From contig ML986595.1 in NCBI GenBank assembly GCA_010094045.1, positions 62,001 to 126,000 on the forward strand: a stretch of 64,000 nucleotides of DNA, given 5' to 3'. The notes under the pieces were generated by a model. It did not search any database and was not told the origin of the DNA. It worked only from the letters and a program-made list of their open reading frames with translations. The DNA comes from Lojkania enalia (lineage: Eukaryota > Ascomycota > Dothideomycetes > Pleosporales). Made by a program: the position numbers and the translations under genes. How positions within the stretch are numbered: position 1 is the stretch's first letter; every line of letters begins with the position of its first letter. Positions 49,602-60,253 of this stretch are shown piece after piece.

Positions 49602-50230
49602 TCAATCGACATGGATATGATTTTGCGTGCTTGTAGGGACAGGCAAGGAGCATGTGTCCCTGCGCAATTGCCCGGGCTTAGCCGGTGCTAGATGGGAGGG
49701 CGGATGCTATCGCAGACGGCTGCCTGCTGCTGCGAGGGGGGTTTCTGCGGAGGGCGCAAGAAGAGGCTCGGAAGTGGACGAAAGGTACATCAAGCGGCCG
49801 AGGGAGCGACGAGCTGGGCGCGTGGCGCGTGGCGCGAGACCAATCGAGAGCGAGGGCGATGGTGAGAGCGAAGGGCAAGATGCACAGCGGACGACGGCGG
49901 GAATGCGTCGTGTCGTGATTCTGCTGCTTGTCGAAGGTATCCATCACTTGGCTTGTGAACGCAGACCCCAGATGGAGCCTTACCGAGTCCAGCCTAGCTA
50001 GGCGGCCGCCACGAGCTTCTGGCGTCATCACCAGCCAGCCAGCCCTGGCGCACGCCTGCTGATCCACCGAACCGCAGACGCCAACACGACGTCTTCCCGT
50101 GCCGCAATCTTCAAGGCCTGTTCGGCGTGTTCAATAATACCGAACCTTCACTTTTCATTTATCTTGCATGGTTTTACATAGAAGCGACCTCAATCGACCA
50201 CCCCGTCACAACAACCACAGTCTCGGCCTA
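49602..50230. other. Intergenic: VRL1 upstream region and flavoenzyme 3' end
   Basis: 629 bases between tandem minus-strand genes. It is GC-rich near VRL1 with overlapping frames on both strands that have no domain. No RNA gene seen. Confidence 0.55.
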
Positions 50231-52207
50231 TCAGCCCTTCTTGCACAGTTTCCTCCCATAGTCAATCACCTCCCAGTTCTCTGTACCAGGCGTTGTTTGC
50301 GTGTAGAACACACCCTCAGGGTCCCACTTCTTCTTTAGCTTTAGCAGCTTGGGATAGTTGGAGCCCCAATACGAAGTCTGCCAGTTAGGCTCATTCAAAT
50401 CGCCCTGGTCAATCCATCAGCACCCCAATCTACGCTGTGGCTCTAGCATTCGCTTACCTCGTTCACATAAGAAGCTCCATCGGGACCAGCCTCCCGAAAT
50501 GCCTTACCCACAATATGAGTCTGGATCCTTTCCCTGTCCTTCTTCATCTCCCAGCTCTCGGTGCCGTCCATGATGACGTTTGTGATAACGAAACTGCTAG
50601 CATTCCTCCATTTCGGATGGATTGCATTGTCTACAACCGGGTTTCCGACACCTGGGTCGACGATGTGGCCAACCGAGAACCCAACAGTGTCGTTGGTGGG
50701 TTGGCTTGCAAAGAGGATCGCATCTGCAACCGCAGTTCCATTTTCAGCGATATCTTTTCTTGAGAAGAGACGACCCCCGACAACGGAATTTTGGTTGGGC
50801 TGTTCGTCCTCAAACATGTCAATGTAGAACTCAAAGAATGTGGGAAATGCCTTCGTGTAGGCATCGTACGGAATCTTTGCAGCATCGAGTTGGTCGAACA
50901 GCGGCTTGAGGGCTGACTTGAGCTTCGCCTCATCCATGCGAGGAGCAACAAATGGAGCAATATGCAGGCGGCCAAGATTCAGTTCAAAGTACACGAACAT
51001 ACCGTTGTCAACATAGTGGTTGGACAAGTTATGGAAAATCTCAAAACCCTTGTTGAACACAGCGGTGTCGTTGGTATGCGTTGTGTTGATGTTGAGGATG
51101 GTCCCAGCAGTGGGAATTTCAGGGAACGTCTTGACAGTAATAGAGGTGACAACAGCGAAGGTCGATGGCCCTCCACCTTTCAACGCCCAGAATAGGTCTG
51201 GGTTCTCTTCGGCGTTTGCTGTAACGTATTCTCCTTTGGCTGTAACCGTATCAAAGGACAAAATATTATCAGCACCCATGCCGTAGATCGTTGACAAGGG
51301 ACCGTGTCCACCCCCTTGAACATATCCCCCTGCCCAGCCAACAGTCTAATACCTAGGTCAGTAAGTTTTGGTAGGCCTTGAGTGCTCTCACTTACTGGAC
51401 ACTCTCCTCCTACAATAACCACTGGCGGGCTTTGTGCGAAAGCTTGGCGGTACAACTCCCTACCTTGAACACCGGCGCCCACAGTAGCAGCAGAACCTTT
51501 CCATTTACCTGGGCCGGTATATTTTTTGACAAATTTGGCTTCCTTGAAGCTGTGGGTATTGATGACAAGTGCTTCATAGCCTGCATTGCAATCAGCATCG
51601 GTTTACCAAAATATTTGCAAATTCCAACCTGTCGAGCGACCCATGAAGTCGTGTCCAGTGTTACGAATAACTAAGCGGATATTGTTCTCCCTCGCAAAAT
51701 CTACGCCCGCCTTGATATGCTCTTTCTTAGTCGCCATAATGACATAGGTGCCGTAGAAGCCCTGCGTACAAGGGGTATTGGGATCACTCGTTGGTAAACA
51801 AGTATTGTTCGTATACAATGGCCATAGATTTGCAATTGGATCATCGGTTCTGTATTCCGAGTAAGCAAAATTTTTCATAGGCTCCTAGGCTAGAGCAAAG
51901 GTCCTTACAGGAACTGCTCGTTAAGCCAGTTTGCTTGTACATTCGTGCATGCTTCTGCACTATACGTTGATACGTTCCCGATCGTATTATGGCATACCGC
52001 GCCGGGAGGTACTGCTCGTCTCAATACGCCTCCTACAGTGGTATTGAGCGCCGCCCAGTCTGTGGCAGTCGGCCAGCATTTATTATCAGAGTAGCATTTG
52101 CACTGGTATTTTACACCATTCACCTCTTTGACTTCTCCAATCCATTTTGCCGCAAAAGTGCAATTGGCGACGGCGAGCAACGAAGCGAGATGCGAAATTC
52201 GTGCCAT
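50231..52207 (-). CDS. Secreted FAD-linked oxidase, berberine-bridge (BBE) type
   Basis: Five exons: 51909-52207, 51629-51849, 51396-51580, 50458-51345, 50231-50404; introns 48-59 bases; 588 residues. Residues 1-20 are a signal peptide. The FAD-binding PCMH domain has RNTGHDFMG with His166, the usual site of the histidyl-flavin bond, and GGECPTVG with Cys234, which fits the G-x-C-x2-V-G signature of the second, cysteinyl bond; so the flavin is probably doubly attached. QGGGHGPLS follows. The C-terminal BBE domain ends with NWQTSYWGSNYPKLLKLKKKWDP-like sequence (here split by the last intron) and FYTQTTPG. Such enzymes oxidise sugars, alkaloids or phenolics with release of hydrogen peroxide; the substrate cannot be told. 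The start at 52207 is chosen for the signal peptide; an upstream in-frame ATG exists at 52246. Confidence 0.9.
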
Positions 52208-55200
52208 GTTGTAAATGGTATCAGAGCAGAGCTGGAGATCAGACACCGCTGGAGGAACCAGCTCCCCACGACTGATAGTAGCCCTATTTATTATTCAAAG
52301 CTATCAGCTCAGGATCCTTAGCGTATTACATCAAGGGTGTTCCTGGCAGGGCCAAGTCCCACGAGTTCATCAATATATAGAATGGCATGCATACCGGCTT
52401 TAGGATGCATACCCTTGTCCTTCCACTACCAGCATCTTGCCGCGGATATATTCCATGCTTAGTACTCTATCAAGGTTTACAAACAACAACGCCATGTTAT
52501 CGGTGAAGTACATTTGAGGAACGATTAACGCTTGACGCGTTTGGTATGGCTTCGGCTCCGGCCCGCTGGTTCTCTTTCTCCATTTTTGGGGTGGTGAGTT
52601 CACACGGGTAAATAAGGAAAATACTATGGTGGCTGCACAAAAAAAGATCGCCGAACCCAGCTATGGTTTCAAAAGCGTCTTAAGAATCTGCTGCTAGCTT
52701 TGGGTCTGTACGAAACAATGATGTGAGACCTTTATTTTGCATCTAATATCCTTTTTTTTTTCATTCTTTCTGAATGTGAAATGGAATATTAAACAAGATT
52801 GCTTAGTTAATTAATATATACTAGGACTTCGCTTGTCAGCCACGAGATGCCGTGACAATTAATAGATCTCGGTACAGCAATCTCCCGGTAAGAATCTAAT
52901 CAAGACGGTAATCTGGGCGATCTATGGTTCATAAACATCCGCACTTCCACAGTGGATTCTAGACGCTTTCTCCGGGGCCGTTGCAACGATGGCCTAACGG
53001 CTGTCTTTCGATCGGAATGTGGGGATGTGCATCAGGAACAGGAAGTGGTTCGATTGTGGATACTGGTTCCTTCTTGTCGTGGTGTGGGGCCTTTTGGAAG
53101 GGGCGTTTGCTGTAGCTTTTCAGCCTGGTCGACATGCATGTCAGCAAGTGTCGTGTGGCCTCAGTCTAGTGGAGCAAATCTTATTATGTCAACCCCAAGA
53201 AAGTGAGTTTGGATGGCGTGTAACGTGACCCCTTTAGACACCCCAAGGAATTATATAGAATGGCCTAAAAAACGGGAATCGGGGAAGTTAGACTTGGGAG
53301 GTTAATTCCTTTTCCGATTTATATGATTTCTTAGGTTCAATGCAAGCATCTTCTGTCTGGACACGCCCCCCTTTTAAGTAGGCTGGCCATAAACCAAATG
53401 CACTATAAAAATCACATGAATACAACATCAGTTGATAGTTCTGCTTGGGTTGACTACTAAAAGAGGCCTAGGGGCATCATGGATCAAGCTCTTGATATAT
53501 CATTTATCAAAGCTAGTCTGGCTCGTATTCTGTTCTAGGAATTATAATACTTCATTCGCGTTCCAAAGACATTCTCAAGCCAAAAACGATCATCCCCTAG
53601 TCAGAGATCAATGGGATCTTAATTAATTTCCGTGAGAACAAATGAGTTAGGTGTTACCCCTTAGATTTAAGGCTTTCAAGTGGATCTCTGGATCTAAAAG
53701 ATTTTAATTTAGAGGACAGACTACTGTAAGACTTACATTAGCCTTGAGGAAGAATCGGGGAAAAGCGTAAAAAGTACTTACGGACTAAAAATCATTTTGA
53801 GTTAGCAACTATATATCATTATGCGGACTAGGGGAAAACGTGTTCTATTTTAAGGATATCTAAGATACGAGCCATATTTCTGAATAGCCAGAGCCTCAGT
53901 GAATTGCAGAAAGGAGAAATATTTTGTGGCTGTCGCTGGGGTATGAACGGTTGACGATTGACTACAATACCAATACTTAATCTAAATAATTGTTAATTGA
54001 GATATGGCCCTCAATTCTTCCTAACATCACATACCGACAACGGGGATTGCACACCATCTAGCTAATTGCACACCGAAAATCCCGATGCCCTATGCGAGCA
54101 ATAAATAATCGAGAGTCTACGAGCCCCTTAGCAAATCTCGTCTTCTTGCTGTGCTTCTCACTAATTGGAATTAGCACAATCCCGCAAATCAGTCGGATTG
54201 CGCTATTTTGGGATGAAATTGACTTACCTTGTATGCTTCATATCAAGCACGAAACCATAATAGTTGTGCGAATCAACGAATTTGAAAGCAAAGGAAAGGC
54301 TCGTGCAATTAGACAGGTACCTTCATGTTAATTCTCGTATAATGTCAAATGGTAATAGCATACGTATGTTGTTGAATATCCGGTAGTAGCATCCTCGTAT
54401 GCCGAGCGCGCTTTGCAGGAGGTAGTCGACGAGTCGCCAGGGTCTATCACATTAAAGCCAACAGGGTACGGACTGTTACCCTCTAATCAGCCACTTGGCT
54501 CGAAAGTGTTGAGCTTCATAATTTGGAAATGGGATTGACGACTTGGATGAGCATTGGAGATGGCTGTAAAGCTAGGACTGCGAGAGATGTGAAAGAAACC
54601 ATGGTGTTTGTCTTCGAAGGCGAATATTATTTTAGGAATAACCATGAGCGGACGCCCTATTCCTTCGAAAAGGAGATTACTTTGGCTTATATGGTGATTG
54701 GAACATATCAGTCAGGTCATTTCTCGTTCCTATAATTATTACCTCGCTACATAATTTCTGCGCTAGCGGATTTTCTCAGAGCAGTTGGGACAGCCTCAGA
54801 CGGCAAAGTTCCCTTCATATTAGTACATCTCGTATCTGTGTTGACATTGCTTTCGGTCTACTAACTGGGTTATATCTGGGATATTGGTCAAGACATAAAA
54901 GAAACCTTTAAAACTAAACCTCGAGGATAAATGGGTGCTTATTTAAAAGATGCTCAAGTCCATAGGAACCTGACCTAAGATTTGGACAACGTGTTTCGTC
55001 ATTTCAAAGAAACACAGGGGAAAATCCTATAGACTGCCTATTCTGCAAAGCTTGATTGGCATAGGACTTATGTTCGAGCATTTGTGACAACTACTAGGTG
55101 TGACCCTGCAACTGAAGGGCAGCCAAGGACACCAGACGAAAACGGCTTCCGCGATGTGTAGGCCAACGGAGGTAAATGGGGCAGTAATACGGGTAGATGT

Positions 55201-55686
55201 AATGTAGAAGTTATTTGTGGTCTGAGTGTTGGCACGAGAAGTGGTCCTCGTTTGCGTACGAGAAACCAAAAAACCAGGGCGTTCAATTGAGTCTTAGCTT
55301 CATGTGCGACAAAAGCAAAGCTAGTAGAACAAATTAGTTGCAAAATTTCCACAGGCGACTAGGTTCATATCATAATGCTCTAAAATATTTCCTAAGGGCC
55401 ATGATGCCCTGATGGAGCGGGCAGCCTCGAACACAATCCAACTTAAGCAAGATACCATCTGTCGCATATTACAATAGAATTAATGTAGCCCCCCCCCCCC
55501 CTTTATCTACCGTCAGTCACCAGGCCGGAGGGCACAAAAAGCAGAGATCATCTCATGCATAGCAGTGCAGCGTCAGAAGAAGTATTATAAAAAGTAAGGG
55601 ATATCTACAATAAACTCCCAATTCGCTAAATGTTTGTTGCCCGATACTACCCCATGGCCAAGGCAAGGGGAGCACCGGCCCCTAGC
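52208..55686. other. AT-rich gene-poor stretch
   Basis: About 3.5 kb with dense stops. Frames such as 54092-54331, 54523-54735 (plus) and 55068-55352 (minus) are short, show no domain and no splice continuation. A run of 12 C sits at about 55490-55501. The sequence could be decayed repeat DNA, but I could not recognise any transposon protein. The first few hundred bases must hold the flavoenzyme promoter. Confidence 0.5.
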
Positions 55687-58484
55687 CTACTCGCTATCAT
55701 CTTCTCCAATCAGTTTTGCATAGTCCTCTGCAGAAGCAAATGTCGGAAGGTGCTTCAACTTTCTCTTCTTTCTGCCCTTCTTGTCCTTCTCCTTCTTGGA
55801 CTTTGGAGCGGACGGTTCTTCTATGTCCGTATCATCATCCATATCGAAGTCCAAAGGTATATCTTCATCGCTATCAACTATTGCTTCTTCGTCGTCGTCG
55901 AGATCAAAGGCTTCATCGTCCATGTCCTCGTCGTCATCGTTGATTTCATGGCTAGGCACGGCTCCGGCATCCTCATCATCGCTCCCGAGGTTAAGCTCGA
56001 CGCCTTCATGTATGCCACCATTCGCTTCGTCCTCACTCATATCATCCATGTCGATATTGCTCCATTCTTCACTACCTTCATCTCTACCTTCAATATCTGG
56101 ACGACTATTGACCAAAGCCTTCCAAATCTCTTCCTCGGCAGATTCTTCATCTTCATCTTCATCTTGCTTACCATTCTTCATTTTCTTCTTTTCCTTCTTA
56201 TTAGCTTGTTTGGCCTTGCCTGCCTTGTCGAAGTAGGTATGGAAGAACACCTCATCAGCTCGGACATCGTCCATCTTGCGCCTCCAGAAGCTTTCCGAGT
56301 TCACAGGATCATGCTGTTTATCACCGTCACGAAGAGTGATGAGGTAGTCCGCAGCTTTCGAGGTCCCTGACATCGGCTGCATGATTGATGTGCCACGGGT
56401 ACCCTGCGTCTTAGTCTTCGGGTTACGGAAAGAGAACTTATCAAGGAAATTCATGAGTGTGTAGATGGTAGGATCCGGCTTCTCTTTGATCAGTTCCTGT
56501 CGCAAAATCTTACTCGCGAGGACATGAACCGAAGGATGATAGTGTGCTTGTAAGGGTAGTAGTTCCCAAAGGCAGGACAAGTCTGCATGTGCATGGTCCG
56601 GGTCCCGTTTCCGGGGGTCGTAATGAGGATTCTTGGACGCAGTGTTCCCATTAAGAGCAATTGTTGGCTTCTCAGGCTCATCTACAAAATGCTCTTCTCC
56701 GCTGTCGGATACATTGTCCTCAGCAGTGGTAAGCATTGACTTGATGCTAGGAAACGTGGTAATCAATTCATTGACAAGATACAGAACACCACAGATGAAT
56801 GGTGGTTCATGCATATGTATAATCTGTAGCAGACGCTTCACAAACGCTTTGACGCGCTTAATGCTCAGGTCTGCTTTGAGAGCCCGATAAAGGAGGTTGA
56901 GGTATAGAATATGTTTCGAAGTAGTAATAAGTCGCGGATCTAAAAGAGATTCGTAAAGTGTGCGGTAGAAACGGTCAGCAGAATAATGCCTAGTAGCAGA
57001 AATCTGCTGGATGAGGATCATAGCTTGGATGCTTGTGTTGAAGTTCGATGAGTGAGCAACTTCGAATATGGTGTTCAATTGTTCTTCGAATCTGCAAATT
57101 GTCAGTAAAATCAGTAGCTCAGCTGGTAAAGCAACGACACTCACTTCTCATCGTCAGTCTTCGCAAAGGGGAATGCTCTATTAACTCCCGTCAAGACGGC
57201 AGATATAAGCTTTTCCCTCATCTCATCCTCAGCTTTAAAGGCTTGACTCGCAAGCTTTTCAGCCTTTTTCCGAGCCATCTTCCCAGGTTTTCCCCCTCCA
57301 CCCTGGAGATGGCCATGCTTGTTCTGCTTCTTCTCCTCCGTCTCTTTAATCTTTTCTTTTTTTAACAAGCCAACAAACAAGCTAAAATAGATTCCGATGA
57401 GCTTGTTTGCAACTTCCTGCTCTTTCCCACTTAATACAGTCTGATTCAGCGTGATAATAGCATAATACTTTGCTTGGGCGCTCTGATTAGGCCGAAACAA
57501 GAGATCCGATTCGATTGCATTGATAATGACGTTCTTCATAAGCGGGTGTGTGACTTGCAACTGAAGCAGAAGATAAGATGCCTTGGATGCGACTTTCTTC
57601 TCCCTATCCCCAAGCTTGTTGATGAGCAAACGGAGTAGATTTTCCTCTTGCTCAGGTTTTTCTTTCAGTAGCTCCCAAATGAATGTCAACGAACGACTAC
57701 GTGAGTATTCCACTTCGTCGTTGCACCATCCCTCTATGATTTTGAGCATCTCAAAATATTGCTTTTTCAGCCAATCCTCATATGCCCAAGCAATTAAATG
57801 AACTTTCAGAAGGCCAGCCGGTAACTTGTCGCCTTGTTTCCAGCTGATGTTCTTCCCTTGGAGCGCAGAAGTAAGCCCAGGCTGTCTCGCAAATACCCTC
57901 AACTTTCGGTCTGGTGGGAGTACAACTCCCCGGCCCATGAGGTCTTTCAACGCAGCCAAAGCCATCAGCGCAGCGGTCCTGCTTTTCTTCCTAGACAGTC
58001 CTAGTAACTGTTCGAATGCGTTCATAGTGTGGAGCGGAGACTCTTGGACCAGCAACGTTAAGGCGGACACCTTGTCCTCCATGGTACCTGAGGACATGAT
58101 CGTCGATAGGAACTTGCGCGACGAATCCTGGGCCATGTGCGACCCCTGATACTCGGTCGCCTCGGCTTCCAGAAGCTTATCAGCATAGTGATGGAGTTCA
58201 TCGATGACATGCCGGGGGGGTATCGTCGGGTATTCGACAGTCTGTAGCGCCGGTAACTCGACCGCATGCCATTCTGGCTGAGGCTTGAATAGCTGTCGAA
58301 TCATTAACTACAGCATCGCAAATTGCATCACACTCTTGACACTTACCAGAGAAGCCTTCTGCTTCTTCTCTTCGCCGTTCTTCCGCTTTTCCCTCTTGTC
58401 CTTCTTGGGGCTCACCCGGCCCTTGTCCGGAGGCGGCTTCGTAAAGCCATCCTTGATCTCAGCATGGGCCCGCTTCTTCCCCAT
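55687..58484 (-). CDS. MAK21: Mak21/Noc1 ribosome biogenesis factor (CBF domain)
   Basis: Three exons: 58347-58484, 57145-58292, 55687-57091; introns of 54 and 53 bases; 896 residues. The first exon gives a Lys-rich nucleolar-type N-terminus (MGKKRAHAEIKDGF). HEAT-like helices fill the middle. The CBF/Mak21 domain (about 430-640) includes FNTSIQAMILIQQIS, RFYRTLYESLLDPR and the ADLSCLWELLPLQAHYHPSV block that marks Noc1. A long Asp/Glu-rich tail with Lys clusters follows, ending in ASAEDYAKLIGED. Noc1-Noc2 accompanies early 60S pre-ribosomes in the nucleolus. Yeast Mak21 has about 1025 residues, so this one is a little shorter. Its divergent partner TRP4 shares a 443-base promoter. Confidence 0.94.
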
Positions 58485-58701
58485 TTGATGTCGGATACGC
58501 GTGAAATTTTGCTACAAGGCCCGTCAGAGAAGATTCTCCGACTCGTCATGGGCTCAGCCAGGAGGGCGTCGCGACTCGCCTTGGGTGGAAATTTCGATTC
58601 TCGGCGGGCCGGAGAAACTGTTTGGCCGCGCAGCCCGCGCACTTGCCGAGAACAGCATGGTGGGGAGAAATAGTGTGAATACTTGCAGCTGCCACTTCGC
58701 C

Positions 58702-58707
58702 CACGTG
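58702..58707. promoter_or_regulatory. CACGTG E-box
   Basis: A palindromic bHLH site (Cbf1-type or similar) ten bases before the TGACTCA site in the MAK21/TRP4 spacer. Short motif, so function is only suggested by position. Confidence 0.35.
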
Positions 58708-58716
58708 TGTATCTGG

Positions 58717-58723
58717 TGACTCA
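58717..58723. promoter_or_regulatory. Gcn4/CPC1-type site (TGACTCA)
   Basis: Perfect match to the consensus of the general amino-acid control factor (Gcn4 in yeast, CPC1/CpcA in moulds), about 205 bases above the start of TRP4, a classic target pathway. Seen directly; binding is inferred. Confidence 0.6.
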
Positions 58724-58927
58724 GCACCAAACCGCCTACGTATTCTAGTGTATACCCTTTGCATCCTCCAAGAGCGCCAAAATAGGTCTACTCTACCTCT
58801 AGTCGTCTCAATTGACCGCTTCTAGAATCGAACTTGGAGGAGAAAGGACCCCGACCATCCCTCCGAAAGTGTCCCGCTATGTTCACATGAGTTTCTTAAT
58901 TTAGCAAATTTCGGCGATCATATTATA

Positions 58928-60253
58928 ATGGCAACAGAACAGAGCACCGAAGAGCCTAAAATCTCCATTACTCCTCTTCTGAAGCGACTATGGCATGAAT
59001 CGGGTGATACCAAACCTACTTCCCTCGAAATCGCTGACGCTGTATCACACATTTTTACCAATAGTCTCTCAGAGGTCCAGACGGGGGCTCTGTTAACTTG
59101 TCTACATTTTACCGACCGCGATAGACAAGCAGATGTCCTCTCAAAATGTGCCGAGGCGATGCGCAATTTTGCGACCAAGATCGATCCAGATGGTCTAACC
59201 AAGCTCGCTGCGGAACGAGGAAGGAAAGAAGGAAGTTATCACGGCGGTCTGGTGAGTATGCCATTCTTTTCATCTAGCTCCAATAGCAAGATTATAGAAA
59301 ACCCCGAGATATAGCGAAGGTGAATGCTAATTACGACTCAGTGTGACATAGTCGGTACCGGCGGTGATTCCCACAACACTTTCAACATCTCCACCACCTC
59401 CTCAATTCTTGCATCATCTCTTCTTATGATCGGAAAACATGGGAACCGCGCCAGCACCTCACGCTCTGGCTCTGCCGATATACTCTCTTGTACCCCTCCC
59501 AGGGCTCCTGTAATAACAGCCGTAACGCCCCAAAACCTCCACCAGATCTATAGCTCAACAAACTACGCATTTCTCTTTGCTCCAATTTTCCATCCAGGTG
59601 CCCGCCATGCTGCCAGTATCCGAAAACAGCTCGGATGGAGAACCATTTTCAATCTTCTTGGTCCCCTAGCAAACCCGCTCCACGACATAATAGAAGCCCG
59701 CGTAATCGGTGTTGCTCGCAAGGAAATTGGCCCCGACTTTGCAGAAGCTTTTCGCCAGTCTGGAGCCAAGAAAGCATTGATAGTCTGTGGCGACGAGGAG
59801 CTCGACGAGTTGTCCTGTGCTGGGTCGACACACTGTTGGCGCCTTGTGGAAAATCCTTCTACTGGCGAAGTCGAGATCAAGTACTTTACCGTATCTCCCG
59901 AAGACTTCGGCCTACCAGCTCATTCTCTGAGCGAGGTTTCTCCCGGGCAGTCGCCAGAGAAGAACGCGGAGATTCTTATGAAGATTTTGACGGGTGAAGT
60001 CCCGCCTGATGATCCTATCTTACATTTCGTATACATAAATACGGCCGCCTTGTTCGTGATATCAGGAATTTGTGATGCGGATACTAGCAATATGGGGCCG
60101 GGCGATGACGACAATGTGATAAAGGAAATTGGGCCTGGTGGTGGTCGGTGGAAGGAGGGCGTGAGGAGGGCGAAGTGGGCTATCACAAGCGGAGAGGCGT
60201 ACAAGCAGTGGCAAAATTTTGTAGAAGTTACGAACAAGTGTAGCTCGTCCTGA
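58928..60253 (+). CDS. TRP4: Anthranilate phosphoribosyltransferase
   Basis: Two exons, 58928-59251 and 59342-60253, around a 90-base intron (donor GTGAGT, branch GCTAAT); 411 residues, usual for fungal Trp4. It joins anthranilate to PRPP, the second committed step of tryptophan synthesis. The N-terminal helical domain (LLKRLWHESG, SEVQTGALLTCLHF) is followed by the PRPP loop G113-TGGDS, just after the intron. Then NISTTSSILASS, the KHGNR block, the late FAPIFHPGARHAASIRKQLG and RTIFNLLGPLANP. Two residues in the KHGNRAST segment differ from the commoner KHGNRSSS, a mild change. It is divergent from MAK21 with a TGACTCA site between. Confidence 0.95.

Larger units (their letters stand above)
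58485..58927. promoter_or_regulatory. Divergent promoter, MAK21 / TRP4
   Basis: 443 bases between start codons. It carries CACGTG at 58702-58707 and TGACTCA at 58717-58723, ten bases apart, about 205-226 bases above TRP4 and 220-240 bases above MAK21. No coding frame is supported. Confidence 0.7.

Noticed and set aside
55716..56370. Long plus-strand frames opposite the MAK21 tail
   Set aside because: By-product of the Asp/Glu-rich coding strand, giving poly-Ser or hydrophobic translation; MAK21 is well supported.
57115..57132. tRNA-like D-arm (TAGCTCAGCTGGTAAAGC)
   Set aside because: It lies at the intron of MAK21 and no B box (GGTTCGA-type) or acceptor-stem pairing follows in the next 70 bases.
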